A stretch of 27,276 nucleotides of DNA from an uncultured Oscillospiraceae bacterium (GTDB taxonomy: Bacteria; Bacillota; Clostridia; Oscillospirales; Oscillospiraceae), in NCBI GenBank assembly GCA_934623545.1, contig CAKTVN010000003.1, positions 1-27,276 on the forward strand, read 5' to 3'. Both the position numbers and the translations under genes were made by a program. A model generated the notes under the pieces. It was not told where the DNA came from. It made no database searches and saw only the letters and a program-made list of their open reading frames with translations. How positions within the stretch are numbered: the stretch's first letter is position 1; each line of letters starts with the position of its first letter. Below are positions 1 to 7,279 of this stretch, in pieces.

Positions 1-268
1 GATCACCACCGTCTCCCAGAACCCGGCGGCCATCGGCTACGCCTCTCTGGCAGCCCTCAAGGACAGTGTCAAGGCGCTGGATGTCGACGGCGTCACCCCG
101 AGCGAAGCGACCGTGAAGGACGGCAGCTACAAGGTCCAGCGCCCGTTCGTCCTGGTCACGAAGGACGGCGAGAAGCTCTCCGATGCGGCGCAGAAGTTTT
201 TTGACTTCGCCACCTCGAAGGAAGCGGCAGACCTGATCTCCGCGGCGGGTGCGGTCCCGGTAGCATAA
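1..268 (+). CDS. pstS: Phosphate ABC transporter substrate-binding protein, C-terminal part (partial)
   Basis: The reading frame enters the window at base 2 and ends at TAA 266-268, giving the last 88 residues of a protein whose start lies outside. The peptide contains NPAAIGYASL, a PFVLVTKDG strand and a final FFDFATSKEAADLI...VPVA helix and tail. This is the usual C-terminal end of PstS-type phosphate-binding lipoproteins, where the last helix closes the second lobe. PstS captures inorganic phosphate outside the membrane and delivers it to the PstC-PstA channel. The genes that follow, pstC, pstA, pstB and phoU, make the assignment firm. The signal peptide and the phosphate-contacting residues of the first lobe cannot be seen. 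Confidence 0.9.
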   Translation, partial: ITTVSQNPAAIGYASLAALKDSVKALDVDGVTPSEATVKDGSYKVQRPFVLVTKDGEKLSDAAQKFFDFATSKEAADLISAAGAVPVA

Positions 269-278
269 CAGAAAACAC

Positions 279-306
279 GCGGCGGTGATCCTCGGGTCGC
301 CGCCGC
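279..306 (+). promoter_or_regulatory. Intercistronic hairpin after pstS (10-bp stem)
   Basis: Bases 279-288 pair with 297-306 (ten pairs, one of them G-U) around an 8-base loop, starting ten bases after the pstS stop. No T-run follows, so it is not a typical intrinsic terminator. A hairpin here would suit protection of the pstS message end or partial attenuation, giving more PstS than PstCAB. The structure is visible; the role is inferred. Confidence 0.55.
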
Positions 307-317
307 ATACCCCGTCG

Positions 318-367
318 CATCGGCTGACAAGCGCGCACAAGCTTTTGCGTTCGTTTGTAAGCCGATG
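318..367 (+). promoter_or_regulatory. Second, longer intercistronic hairpin before pstC
   Basis: CATCGGCT at 318-325 is the exact reverse complement of 360-367. Inside it, 327-333 pairs with 352-358 (one G-U) and 334-337 pairs with 346-349, leaving an 8-base loop and small bulges. About 19 pairs form in total. It ends 14 bases before the pstC ribosome binding site and has no T-run. With the hairpin at 279-306 it makes a strongly structured pstS-pstC gap. Confidence 0.5.
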
Positions 368-397
368 GGGCTATCCAGAAGAAAGGCGGAACTGTGT

Positions 398-1297
398 ATG
401 TTCGAGCATGGCCGCGCGCAGCGGCAGATCGGAAAAACAAACAATCGGCTTTTGGAGTCGGTCATCCACGGCATCTTTCTCGTGATGGGACTGCTCACGG
501 TCGGATGTGTGCTGCTCATCACGGCGTATCTGGTCGTCAGCGGACTTCCGGCGATCCGTGAGATCGGGCTTGGAAATTTCCTGTTCGGAAAGGTGTGGGC
601 CTCGACGCAGGCAGAGCCGAAATTCGGCATCCTGCCGTTTATCCTGACGAGTGTCTACGGCACGGCGGGCGCGATCCTGATCGGCGTGCCCATCGGCTTC
701 CTGACGGCGGTTTTTCTTGCGAAGGCCGCTTCGCCGCGCCTGCGCGCGGTGGTAGAGGAGGCTGTCAGCCTGCTCGCGGGCATCCCGTCGGTCGTCTACG
801 GCCTTGTGGGCATGCTGGTGCTGGTTCCGGGTATCCGAAAGATCTTCGGGCTTCCGGACGGCGCAAGCCTGCTTGCAGCGATCATCGTGCTTGCGGTCAT
901 GATCCTGCCGTCCATCATCAAGGTCTCCATGACGGCGCTTGAGGCCGTCCCGCCGGAGTATGAGGACGCGTCGCTCGCGCTTGGCGCGACCCCGGTCGAG
1001 ACATGGTTCCGCGTCAGTGTGCCCGCGGCAAAGAGCGGCATTGCGGCGGCGGTCGTTCTCGGCGTCGGGCGCGCCATCGGCGAGGCGATGGCGGTCATGA
1101 TGGTCTCCGGCAATGTGGCGAATATGCCGTCTCTGTTCCAGAGCGTGCGCTTCCTGACCACGGCGGTCGCCAGCGAAATGTCCTATTCCAGCGGCCTTCA
1201 GCGTCAGGCGCTTTTCTCCATCGCACTGGTTTTGTTCCTATTCATCATGCTCATCAACGCGGCGCTGAACTTTTTCCTCAAGCGCAGTAAGGAGTGA
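398..1297 (+). CDS. pstC: Phosphate ABC transporter permease PstC
   Basis: This 299-residue integral membrane protein forms, with PstA, the phosphate channel of the high-affinity Pst importer. The N-terminal part has a hydrophobic segment (about residues 20-45). The central part carries the binding-protein-dependent transport motif in SLLAGIPSVVYGLVGM and the EAA-type loop EYEDASLALGATPVETWFRVSVPAAKSGI, which docks onto PstB. Further hydrophobic helices run to the C-terminus, which ends in a basic KRSKE tail. The start at 398 is preferred over the in-frame ATG at 365, because AAGGCGGA at 383-390 is correctly spaced from 398 and the 365 codon lies inside a hairpin. The gene follows pstS and is five bases from the likely pstA start. 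Confidence 0.93.
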   Translation: MFEHGRAQRQIGKTNNRLLESVIHGIFLVMGLLTVGCVLLITAYLVVSGLPAIREIGLGNFLFGKVWASTQAEPKFGILPFILTSVYGTAGAILIGVPIGFLTAVFLAKAASPRLRAVVEEAVSLLAGIPSVVYGLVGMLVLVPGIRKIFGLPDGASLLAAIIVLAVMILPSIIKVSMTALEAVPPEYEDASLALGATPVETWFRVSVPAAKSGIAAAVVLGVGRAIGEAMAVMMVSGNVANMPSLFQSVRFLTTAVASEMSYSSGLQRQALFSIALVLFLFIMLINAALNFFLKRSKE

Positions 1298-1302
1298 CGG
1301 TC

Positions 1303-2163
1303 ATGCGGCATGGTATTTCAAATTCCCGGCGCGCGTACAACGCCATTCTGCGCGTGCTGATGTATCTGGCGGCGGCACTGACCTGCGCGCTGGTGCTGTT
1401 TCTCATTGTATATGTGCTTTATAAGGGCGTGCCGCACCTGTCGTGGCAGCTCATCTCCACCTCACCGAGCTATCTGTCCGGGAGCATCGGCATTCTGCCG
1501 GATATCCTGAACACGCTCTATGTCGTGCTGGCGACGCTTTTGATCGTACTGCCGCTCGGCGTATGCGCGGCGATCTATCTGACGGAATATGCCTCGAACA
1601 AGCGCCTCGTCGGGATTATCGAATACGCGGCGGAGACGCTGTCCGGCATTCCCTCAATCATTTACGGCCTGGTCGGCATGCTGTTCTTCTGTCAGTTCCT
1701 CGGCATGAAGACCTCCCTGTGGGCGGGCAGCATGACGCTGGTCATCATGAACCTGCCGACGATCATGCGTACCACGCAGGAGAGCCTCAAGACCGTCCCG
1801 CAGAGCTACCGCGAGGGCGCGTTCGGGCTTGGCGCCGGAAAGTGGCGCGTCATCCGGACGGTGGTCATGCCCGGATGTGTGGATGGCGTGATCACAGGCT
1901 GCATTTTGTCGGTCGGGCGCATTCTCGGCGAGACGGCGGCGCTTTTGTACACGGCGGGCTTTGCGCATACGCTCTACGGCCTTGCAAAGGGACTGAAAAA
2001 TTCCGGCGCAACGCTGACGGTCGCGCTTTATGTATACGCGAAGGAGCAGGGCGAGTTTGACGTGGCGTTTGCCATCGCGTCGATCCTGATGGTGCTGACG
2101 CTCCTCATCAATCTGGCGGCCACGATGGTCGGCAAGTATTTCAAGAAAAGGAGAAGCCTATGA
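1303..2163 (+). CDS. pstA: Phosphate ABC transporter permease PstA
   Basis: This is the second channel subunit of the Pst importer, 286 residues and multi-spanning. It shows AETLSGIPSIIYGLVGMLFF followed by a PQSYREGAFGLGAGKWRVIRTVVMPG loop, the permease EAA region that contacts the ATPase PstB, and then the GRILGETAALLYTAGF segment typical of PstA. The ATG at 1303 is preferred because AAGGAG at 1289-1294 is eight bases upstream. A GTG at 1294 overlaps the pstC stop and is the alternative. The last codons spell KKRRSL, and the gene end (2149-2163) is repeated exactly at the end of the next gene. It overlaps the pdxK start in an ATGA. Confidence 0.93.
   Translation: MRHGISNSRRAYNAILRVLMYLAAALTCALVLFLIVYVLYKGVPHLSWQLISTSPSYLSGSIGILPDILNTLYVVLATLLIVLPLGVCAAIYLTEYASNKRLVGIIEYAAETLSGIPSIIYGLVGMLFFCQFLGMKTSLWAGSMTLVIMNLPTIMRTTQESLKTVPQSYREGAFGLGAGKWRVIRTVVMPGCVDGVITGCILSVGRILGETAALLYTAGFAHTLYGLAKGLKNSGATLTVALYVYAKEQGEFDVAFAIASILMVLTLLINLAATMVGKYFKKRRSL
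2149..2163 (+). repeat. 15-nt direct repeat, left copy flanking pdxK
   Basis: AGGAGAAGCCTATGA is identical to 2964-2978. Each copy holds the ribosome binding site of the next gene, the last four codons (RRSL) of the preceding gene, and an ATGA stop/start overlap. Confidence 0.8.
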
Positions 2164-2978
2164 GACCCATCAACGGCACAGGCATGAAGCGCGCAGCGCT
2201 TTTGAATGATTATTCCTGCTTCGGAAAGTGCTCGCTGAGCGTTTCCGTCCCGATCCTTTCAAGCTACGGCGTCGAGGCTGTGGCCCTCCCGACGGCGATT
2301 CTTTCCACGCATACGGGCGGCTTCGACGGATATGTGGTGAAGGATATGACCCAGGAGATGGAGACCTTTGCAGCGCACTGGAAGACACTCGGCATGCAGT
2401 TCGACTGCATCTATACCGGATTTTTTACCTCAGTGCAGCAGATCCGATTTGCGCAGCGGTTTATCAGAGATTTTGCAGGCACGGATACGCTGATCCTTGT
2501 CGATCCGGTCCTTGGAGATCATGGGAGTCTTTATCCGTGTTTTACGGAGGATTTTGTCCCCGCGATGCAGGAGCTTGCGTCTATGGCGCATATGATCACG
2601 CCGAACCGGACGGAGGCGGCGCTGCTGACCGGACTGTCCGTGAATGACGATGACGAAAAGCTGCTTGCGGCGCTGCCGTCGCCTGCGGCGGTCATTACGA
2701 GCGTGGAGCGCGGCGGGCACATCGGCTATCTCTGCCGGGTGGAAGACGGCGACACGATGCGCGTTGAAAAGGAAAAGCTGGACATTGCGCTCCACGGCGC
2801 AGGCGATGTATTCGCGTCCAGCCTCTGCGGCGAGATCCTGAGCGGCCATGACACGCGCACAGCGCTGATCTATGCGGTCGCGTTCTGCGACAACTGCATC
2901 CATGCGACGGAGCGGCGGCTCCCGGCGCACTGGTACGGTCTCGCATTTGAAGATGAATTGAGGAGGAGAAGCCTATGA
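2160..2978 (+). CDS. pdxK: Pyridoxal/pyridoxamine kinase-type enzyme inside the pst operon
   Basis: The 272-residue protein belongs to the ribokinase/PfkB superfamily, PdxK/PdxY branch, which phosphorylates vitamin B6 vitamers with ATP in the salvage of pyridoxal 5'-phosphate. Seen are the N-terminal [19 protein letters not shown] substrate region, SNHT-like [32 protein letters not shown] and the C-terminal [11 protein letters not shown] motif, whose GAGD holds the anion hole and catalytic Asp. The start at 2160 overlaps the pstA stop and has AAAAGGAG upstream. Its own stop overlaps the pstB start. Vitamin B6 salvage has no obvious link to phosphate import, so its place between pstA and pstB is odd. 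A related small-molecule kinase specificity cannot be excluded. Confidence 0.85.
   Translation: MRPINGTGMKRAALLNDYSCFGKCSLSVSVPILSSYGVEAVALPTAILSTHTGGFDGYVVKDMTQEMETFAAHWKTLGMQFDCIYTGFFTSVQQIRFAQRFIRDFAGTDTLILVDPVLGDHGSLYPCFTEDFVPAMQELASMAHMITPNRTEAALLTGLSVNDDDEKLLAALPSPAAVITSVERGGHIGYLCRVEDGDTMRVEKEKLDIALHGAGDVFASSLCGEILSGHDTRTALIYAVAFCDNCIHATERRLPAHWYGLAFEDELRRRSL
2964..2978 (+). repeat. 15-nt direct repeat, right copy flanking pdxK
   Basis: This is identical to 2149-2163, giving a repeat period of 815 bp that matches the pdxK unit. It ends pdxK with RRSL and supplies the pstB ribosome binding site and start. Confidence 0.8.
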
Positions 2979-3730
2979 ATGACCTGATTTCGGTCAAGGA
3001 CCTGTGCCTGTGGTACGGGAAGACGCAGGCTCTGAAAAATATCAACATCGAGATCCCCGAAAAAAGCATCACGGCGCTCATCGGGCCGTCTGGCTGCGGC
3101 AAGTCGACATTTCTGAAAACACTCGACCGTATGAACGACCTCATCCCGAGCGTGCAGATCACCGGAGAAGTGACCTATCGCGGCGAAAACATCTTCGACC
3201 CGTCTGTCGATGTCTGCGAGCTGCGCCGCCAGATCGGCATGGTGTTCCAGAAGCCGAATCCCTTCCCGATGAGCATTTATGACAACATCGCCTACGGCCC
3301 GCGGACGCATGGCGTCCGTGCGAAGGCGCGTCTTGACGACATCGTTGAGCGCTCGCTCCGCGACGCGGCCATCTGGGACGAGGTCAAGGATCGGCTGAAA
3401 AAGTCGGCGCTCGGTCTTTCCGGCGGCCAGCAGCAGCGCCTGTGCATCGCGCGTGCGCTGGCAGTGGAGCCGGACGTGCTCTTGATGGACGAGCCGACCA
3501 GCGCGCTCGACCCAATTTCAACTTCCAAAATAGAAGAGCTTGCAATCAGCCTCAAAGACAGGTACACTATTATTATTGTAACGCACAACATGCAGCAGGC
3601 TGTCCGCATCTCGGACAAGACCGCGTTCTTCCTGCTGGGTGAACTGGTCGAGTACGGCGATACCGAGAAAATGTTCTCGCAGCCCGAGGACCGCAGAACG
3701 GAAGATTACATCACGGGGAGGTTTGGATGA
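2975..3730 (+). CDS. pstB: Phosphate ABC transporter ATP-binding protein PstB
   Basis: This cytoplasmic ATPase (251 residues, the usual PstB length) powers phosphate import through PstCA. Walker A GPSGCGKS is at residues 37-44, followed by the PstB-typical [20 protein letters not shown]. The Q-loop region is [24 protein letters not shown], the ABC signature LSGGQQQR lies near residue 148, Walker B is [12 protein letters not shown] and the switch His is in VTHNM. The start overlaps the pdxK stop in ATGA, with GGAGG upstream. The end overlaps phoU in ATGATGA, so translation is probably coupled along the operon. Confidence 0.97.
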   Translation: MNDLISVKDLCLWYGKTQALKNINIEIPEKSITALIGPSGCGKSTFLKTLDRMNDLIPSVQITGEVTYRGENIFDPSVDVCELRRQIGMVFQKPNPFPMSIYDNIAYGPRTHGVRAKARLDDIVERSLRDAAIWDEVKDRLKKSALGLSGGQQQRLCIARALAVEPDVLLMDEPTSALDPISTSKIEELAISLKDRYTIIIVTHNMQQAVRISDKTAFFLLGELVEYGDTEKMFSQPEDRRTEDYITGRFG

Positions 3731-4377
3731 TGAGAAGTCGGTTTGACGAGCAGCTCAAGCTCCTGAACAAGGAGCTGATCGAGATGGGCGCCATGTGCGA
3801 GGAGGTCATTGCACTGGCAGCAAAGGCGCTTTTGGACGGCGACGGCTCGCTTGCGGAAAGGGTCGAGCCGCTGGATACCGAGATCGACCAGATGGAACGC
3901 GACATTGAGGCCATGTGTCTCAAGCTTCTGCTCCAGCAGCAGCCCGTGGCGCGCGACCTGCGCCAGATCTCCGCGGCGCTCAAGATGATCACGGATATGG
4001 AACGCATCGGCGATCAGGCAGCGGACATTGCCGAAATCATCATGTTCCTGAACGGCCGCTCGTGTGAAAACTGCGCGGTCATCGGTGAGATGGGCCGCGC
4101 CACGATCAAGATGGTCACGGACAGCGTCGACGCCTTTGTCCGCCGGGACACGGGCCTTGCGGAGAGCGTCATCCGCTATGATGACATCGTGGACGACTAT
4201 TTCCTCAAGGTCAAGACGGCGCTCATTTCGCTCATTGCGGAAAAGCCGGACGACGGCGAGTATGCGCTGGATCTTCTGATGATCGCAAAATATTTTGAGC
4301 GCATCGGCGACCATGCCGTGAACATTGCCGAATGGGTGGTGTTCTCGGTCACAGGTGTGCACAAAGGGGAGGAATGA
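3727..4377 (+). CDS. phoU: Phosphate signalling complex protein PhoU
   Basis: PhoU (216 residues) restrains the sensor kinase and tunes Pst transport when phosphate is ample. The sequence is all-helical with two repeated three-helix bundles. Each carries the family metal-binding motif: [13 protein letters not shown] in the first half and [15 protein letters not shown] in the second. The [20 protein letters not shown] stretch is also typical. Two adjacent ATG codons (3727 and 3730) could start it; both overlap the pstB stop. It is followed directly by the response regulator gene, so transporter, adaptor and two-component system are in one transcript. Confidence 0.95.
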   Translation: MMRSRFDEQLKLLNKELIEMGAMCEEVIALAAKALLDGDGSLAERVEPLDTEIDQMERDIEAMCLKLLLQQQPVARDLRQISAALKMITDMERIGDQAADIAEIIMFLNGRSCENCAVIGEMGRATIKMVTDSVDAFVRRDTGLAESVIRYDDIVDDYFLKVKTALISLIAEKPDDGEYALDLLMIAKYFERIGDHAVNIAEWVVFSVTGVHKGEE

Positions 4378-4379
4378 GC

Positions 4380-5054
4380 ATGATATGGTGTGTGGAGGAC
4401 GACGCCAGTATCCGGGATATCGAGGTCTATACACTCAGCTCGACCGGGTTTGAGGCCAAGGGCTTTGCCGATGCGGATGAATTCCGGGCAGCGCTGAGGC
4501 AGGAAAAGCCGGAGCTGGTGCTCCTCGACGTGATGCTTCCGGGCGAGGACGGCGTGTCGCTCCTGCGCTTTCTGCGCGCCGAACCGGAGACGGCGCGGAT
4601 CCCCGTCATCATGGCGACGGCCAAGGGCATGGAATATGATAAGATCCAGAGCCTTGACCTCGGCGCGGATGATTATCTGGTCAAGCCGTTCGGCATGATG
4701 GAGATGGTCTCACGCGTCAAGGCTGTGCTCCGCCGCTGCAATCCCGCTCCGGCGCAGAGGCTGCTGAAAATGGGCGGCCTGAGCGTCAATCTCGACGAGC
4801 ATACGGTCACGGCCGACGGGGAGCGCATTGCGCTGACATACAAGGAATTTGAGCTTCTGCGGCTGTTTTTGTCGCATCCGGGCGTTGCGTACACGCGCGA
4901 CCAGCTCTTTGCCGCCATCTGGGGCGAGGACTACGTTGGCGAAACGCGAACGGTCGACATGCACATCCGGACGCTCCGGCAGAAGCTTGGTGAATACGGA
5001 AAGCACATCGAGACGGTGCGCGGTGTGGGCTATCGTTTGGAGGCGCAGACATGA
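4380..5054 (+). CDS. phoP: OmpR/PhoB-family response regulator, phosphate type
   Basis: A receiver domain (about residues 1-115) has the acidic pair in CVEDD, phospho-acceptor Asp50 in LVLLDVMLPGEDG, a Thr in MATAKG and Lys in VKPF. It is followed by a winged-helix DNA-binding domain ending TVDMHIRTLRQKLGEYGKHIETVRGVGYRL. This is the PhoP/PhoB architecture, and its place between phoU and a phoR-type kinase supports control of the phosphate regulon. ATG 4380 is chosen because GGGGAGG at 4366-4372 is seven bases upstream. ATG 4374, which overlaps the phoU stop, is the alternative and adds two residues. The gene ends in an ATGA overlap with the kinase. Confidence 0.9.
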   Translation: MIWCVEDDASIRDIEVYTLSSTGFEAKGFADADEFRAALRQEKPELVLLDVMLPGEDGVSLLRFLRAEPETARIPVIMATAKGMEYDKIQSLDLGADDYLVKPFGMMEMVSRVKAVLRRCNPAPAQRLLKMGGLSVNLDEHTVTADGERIALTYKEFELLRLFLSHPGVAYTRDQLFAAIWGEDYVGETRTVDMHIRTLRQKLGEYGKHIETVRGVGYRLEAQT

Positions 5055-6712
5055 CCAGAAAAATTTTTCAGTCGATCATGATCGCCGTCGTTGCCGTGCT
5101 GCTGGCAAGCATCCTGATCATCATGGGCTGCCTGTACGATTATTTCACTGGCGTGCAGGAGCGGCAGATGGAGGATGAGCTGACACTGGCCATGACCGGA
5201 GTGGAGACCTCGGGCGACAGCTATCTTCAGGCGCTGAAGGGTGAAAACTACCGTCTGACATGGATCGGTCCGGACGGTGCGGTACTGTTTGACTCGCAGG
5301 CGGACGAAAGCACGATGGAGAACCATGCCCAGCGTGAGGAGGTCCGCGCCGCGATGCAGACCGGAGAGGGGCAAAGCTCCCGCTATTCCAGCACGCTTCT
5401 GGAGAAGACCGTGTATTATGCGCGCCGCATGACGGACGGCAGCGTGCTTCGCATTTCGATCAGCCGCGCGACCATCGGTGTGGTCGCCATGGGCATGCTC
5501 CAGCCGATGCTGGTCGTGGCCTGTGCTGCGCTTGTGCTGGCATTCATTCTGGCCAGACGCATCGCTGCGCATGTGGTCGCGCCGCTGAATCGGCTTGATC
5601 TGGAAAATCCGCTCGAAAACGACGCGTATGAGGAGATCGCGCCGCTGCTGACGCGCATCAACCAGCAGCGCCGTCAGATCGACGCGCAGCTGAAGGCGCT
5701 CCAGCAGAAGAAGGATGAATTTGCACAGATCACGTCCAGCATGAACGAGTGCCTTGTCCTGATGAATGAAAAAGGCGTGATCCTGAGCATCAACCCCGCA
5801 GCGCAGGCGCTGTTCCGCACGGATGAGGGCTGCGTTGGGCAGGATTTCCTGACTGTCGAGCGCAGTCATGAGCTGAGTGTCGCGATCGATCACGCCATGC
5901 AGTCCGGCCACAACGAGACGCGCTTTGAGCGCAACGGCCGGGAATATCAGCTCGACATCAGCCGCATCGAGTCGAACGGCGCGGTCGTTGGCGCGGTGCT
6001 GCTCGCGTTCGATGTGACGGAGGAGGCCTATGCCGAGCGCAATCGCCGCGAATTTACGGCGAACGTCTCACACGAGCTGAAAACGCCGCTCCAGTCCATC
6101 ATGGGCAGCGCGGAGCTGATCGAAAACGGTCTTGTGAAGCAGGAGGATATGCCGCGCTTCATCGGCCATATCCGCACCGAGGCGGCGCGGCTTGTCACGC
6201 TGATCGACGACATCATCCGGCTTTCGCAGCTGGATGAGGGCGGCGAGCTGCCGTATGAGGAGATCGAGCTGCATACGATCTGTGAGGAGACGGCGGCCAC
6301 GCTGGAAAGCGCCGCGGCGGCAAAGCATGTGACGCTGCGCGTACACGGTGAAAAGACGCACATCCGCAGCGTGCGGAGGCTCGTGACCGAGACCATTTTC
6401 AACATCTGCGACAATGCGATCAAATACAACCGTGACGGCGGCGCGGTCGACGTGACTGTGGAAAAGCACAGCAGCTTTGCGGCTGTGACCGTGCAGGACA
6501 CAGGCATCGGCATCCCGCAGGAGCACCAGAGCCGCGTGTTTGAGCGGTTCTACCGTGTGGATAAGAGCCACTCGCGCCAGTCGGGCGGCACAGGCCTCGG
6601 CCTTTCCATCGTCAAGCATGCCGTGCAGGATCTCGGCGGACACATCGCGCTGGAAAGCACACCGGACGTCGGCACGAAGATCACGGTGACGTTCCCGGAT
6701 GGAAAGCAGTGA
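5051..6712 (+). CDS. phoR: PhoR-type membrane sensor histidine kinase
   Basis: The 553-residue kinase is the partner of the response regulator it overlaps. A first membrane helix (about residues 9-30) and a second (about 145-168) bracket an extracytoplasmic domain of roughly 115 residues. A basic linker and helical HAMP-like stretch follow, then a PAS domain (about 225-325, with ECLVLMNEKGVILSINPAAQALF) and the HisKA box NVSHELKTPLQ with phospho-acceptor His341. The ATPase domain shows NICDNAIKYN, DTGIGIP, VFERFYRVDKSHSR and GGTGLGLSIVKH. This order matches PhoR of Gram-positive bacteria. In such systems the signal reaches PhoR partly through PhoU and Pst. It is the last gene before a terminator. 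Confidence 0.92.
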   Translation: MTRKIFQSIMIAVVAVLLASILIIMGCLYDYFTGVQERQMEDELTLAMTGVETSGDSYLQALKGENYRLTWIGPDGAVLFDSQADESTMENHAQREEVRAAMQTGEGQSSRYSSTLLEKTVYYARRMTDGSVLRISISRATIGVVAMGMLQPMLVVACAALVLAFILARRIAAHVVAPLNRLDLENPLENDAYEEIAPLLTRINQQRRQIDAQLKALQQKKDEFAQITSSMNECLVLMNEKGVILSINPAAQALFRTDEGCVGQDFLTVERSHELSVAIDHAMQSGHNETRFERNGREYQLDISRIESNGAVVGAVLLAFDVTEEAYAERNRREFTANVSHELKTPLQSIMGSAELIENGLVKQEDMPRFIGHIRTEAARLVTLIDDIIRLSQLDEGGELPYEEIELHTICEETAATLESAAAAKHVTLRVHGEKTHIRSVRRLVTETIFNICDNAIKYNRDGGAVDVTVEKHSSFAAVTVQDTGIGIPQEHQSRVFERFYRVDKSHSRQSGGTGLGLSIVKHAVQDLGGHIALESTPDVGTKITVTFPDGKQ

Positions 6713-6728
6713 GCAAAAATATAAAAAG

Positions 6729-6753
6729 CGGGAGCTTTCGGCCTCCCGTTTTT
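6729..6753 (+). terminator. Bidirectional intrinsic terminator between phoR and the XRE gene
   Basis: CGGGAG at 6729-6734 pairs with CTCCCG at 6743-6748 around an 8-base loop and is followed by TTTTT. An A-rich stretch on the left (6716-6727) provides a T-run on the other strand. It therefore fits as a shared terminator for the convergent phoR and XRE genes. Confidence 0.8.
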
Positions 6754-6759
6754 ACATTG

Positions 6760-7185
6760 TTAATAGAGTGTTTCTTCATCCTCGGCAAAGAGGCGGTCGT
6801 TGATCTCCTGAACGGATACGCCGTGCATCAGGCCATAGATCAAAATCGCGTCGCGCCGACTGCGCGGATAGAGCTGCGCAAGCCCGTACAGCTTCAGAAG
6901 CTCCTGCGCTTCCTCCAGCGTCGCGCCCAGGCCGTAGCACAGACAGATCAGCCTGCCGCGCGAGGGCGTGCGGCGGCCGGAAAGGATCTGGTGGACATAG
7001 ATCTCGCTCATACCGGAGTTTCTGGCAAGCGTTGCCTTGCTGATGCCGCTCCGGTCGAGCATATCCTTGAGGCATTCCTGCGCGCTGTCCATATTGAAGC
7101 TGTTTTCGTTGTTCTGAAGAAATGCGCTGAGGCTGTCGCACTGTGTCAGCTCGGATTGCAGGTTGACTGTGTTTTTCTGTTTCAT
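6760..7185 (-). CDS. XRE-type helix-turn-helix regulator
   Basis: This is a 141-residue cytoplasmic protein. The first 33 residues are polar and rich in Ser, Thr, Asn and Gln. Residues of about 35-100 form a Cro/CI-type helix-turn-helix: LDRSGISKATLARNSGMSEIYVHQILSGRRTP, then a helix RLICLCYGLGATLEEAQELLKL. The last 40 residues (YPRSRRDAILIYGLMHGVSVQEINDRL and an acidic EDEETLY tail) form an extra helical region not found in minimal repressors. On the coding strand AAAGGA lies nine bases before the ATG. It is transcribed away from a small protein kinase, and the promoters of the two genes interlock. The obvious candidate role is control of this pair, perhaps through phosphorylation by the kinase; that is inference. 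Confidence 0.8.
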   Translation of the reverse strand: MKQKNTVNLQSELTQCDSLSAFLQNNENSFNMDSAQECLKDMLDRSGISKATLARNSGMSEIYVHQILSGRRTPSRGRLICLCYGLGATLEEAQELLKLYGLAQLYPRSRRDAILIYGLMHGVSVQEINDRLFAEDEETLY

Positions 7186-7197
7186 CGGGAGGCGTCC

Positions 7198-7226
7198 TTT
7201 ACAAATCTCGTTTTCTTCGCTATAAT
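7198..7226 (+). promoter_or_regulatory. Promoter for the kinase gene
   Basis: TTTACA (7198-7203) and TATAAT (7221-7226) are separated by 17 bases, a near-consensus housekeeping promoter. Transcription would begin near 7233 and read right into the kinase gene. Confidence 0.75.
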
Positions 7227-7234
7227 TTAAAAAT

Positions 7235-7263
7235 ATATTACATGAAATTCAGATAAAATGCAA
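7235..7263 (-). promoter_or_regulatory. Promoter for the XRE gene, facing the kinase promoter
   Basis: On the minus strand TTGCAT (7263-7258) and TAATAT (7240-7235) are 17 bases apart. Initiation would fall near 7228, only a few bases from the plus-strand start, so two polymerases could not occupy both promoters at once. Confidence 0.65.
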
Positions 7264-7279
7264 GAGCGGTAGGGTGGAT

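Noticed and set aside
365..397. Earlier ATG for pstC
   Set aside because: No ribosome binding site precedes it and it is buried in a hairpin stem; the ATG at 398 has a good site.
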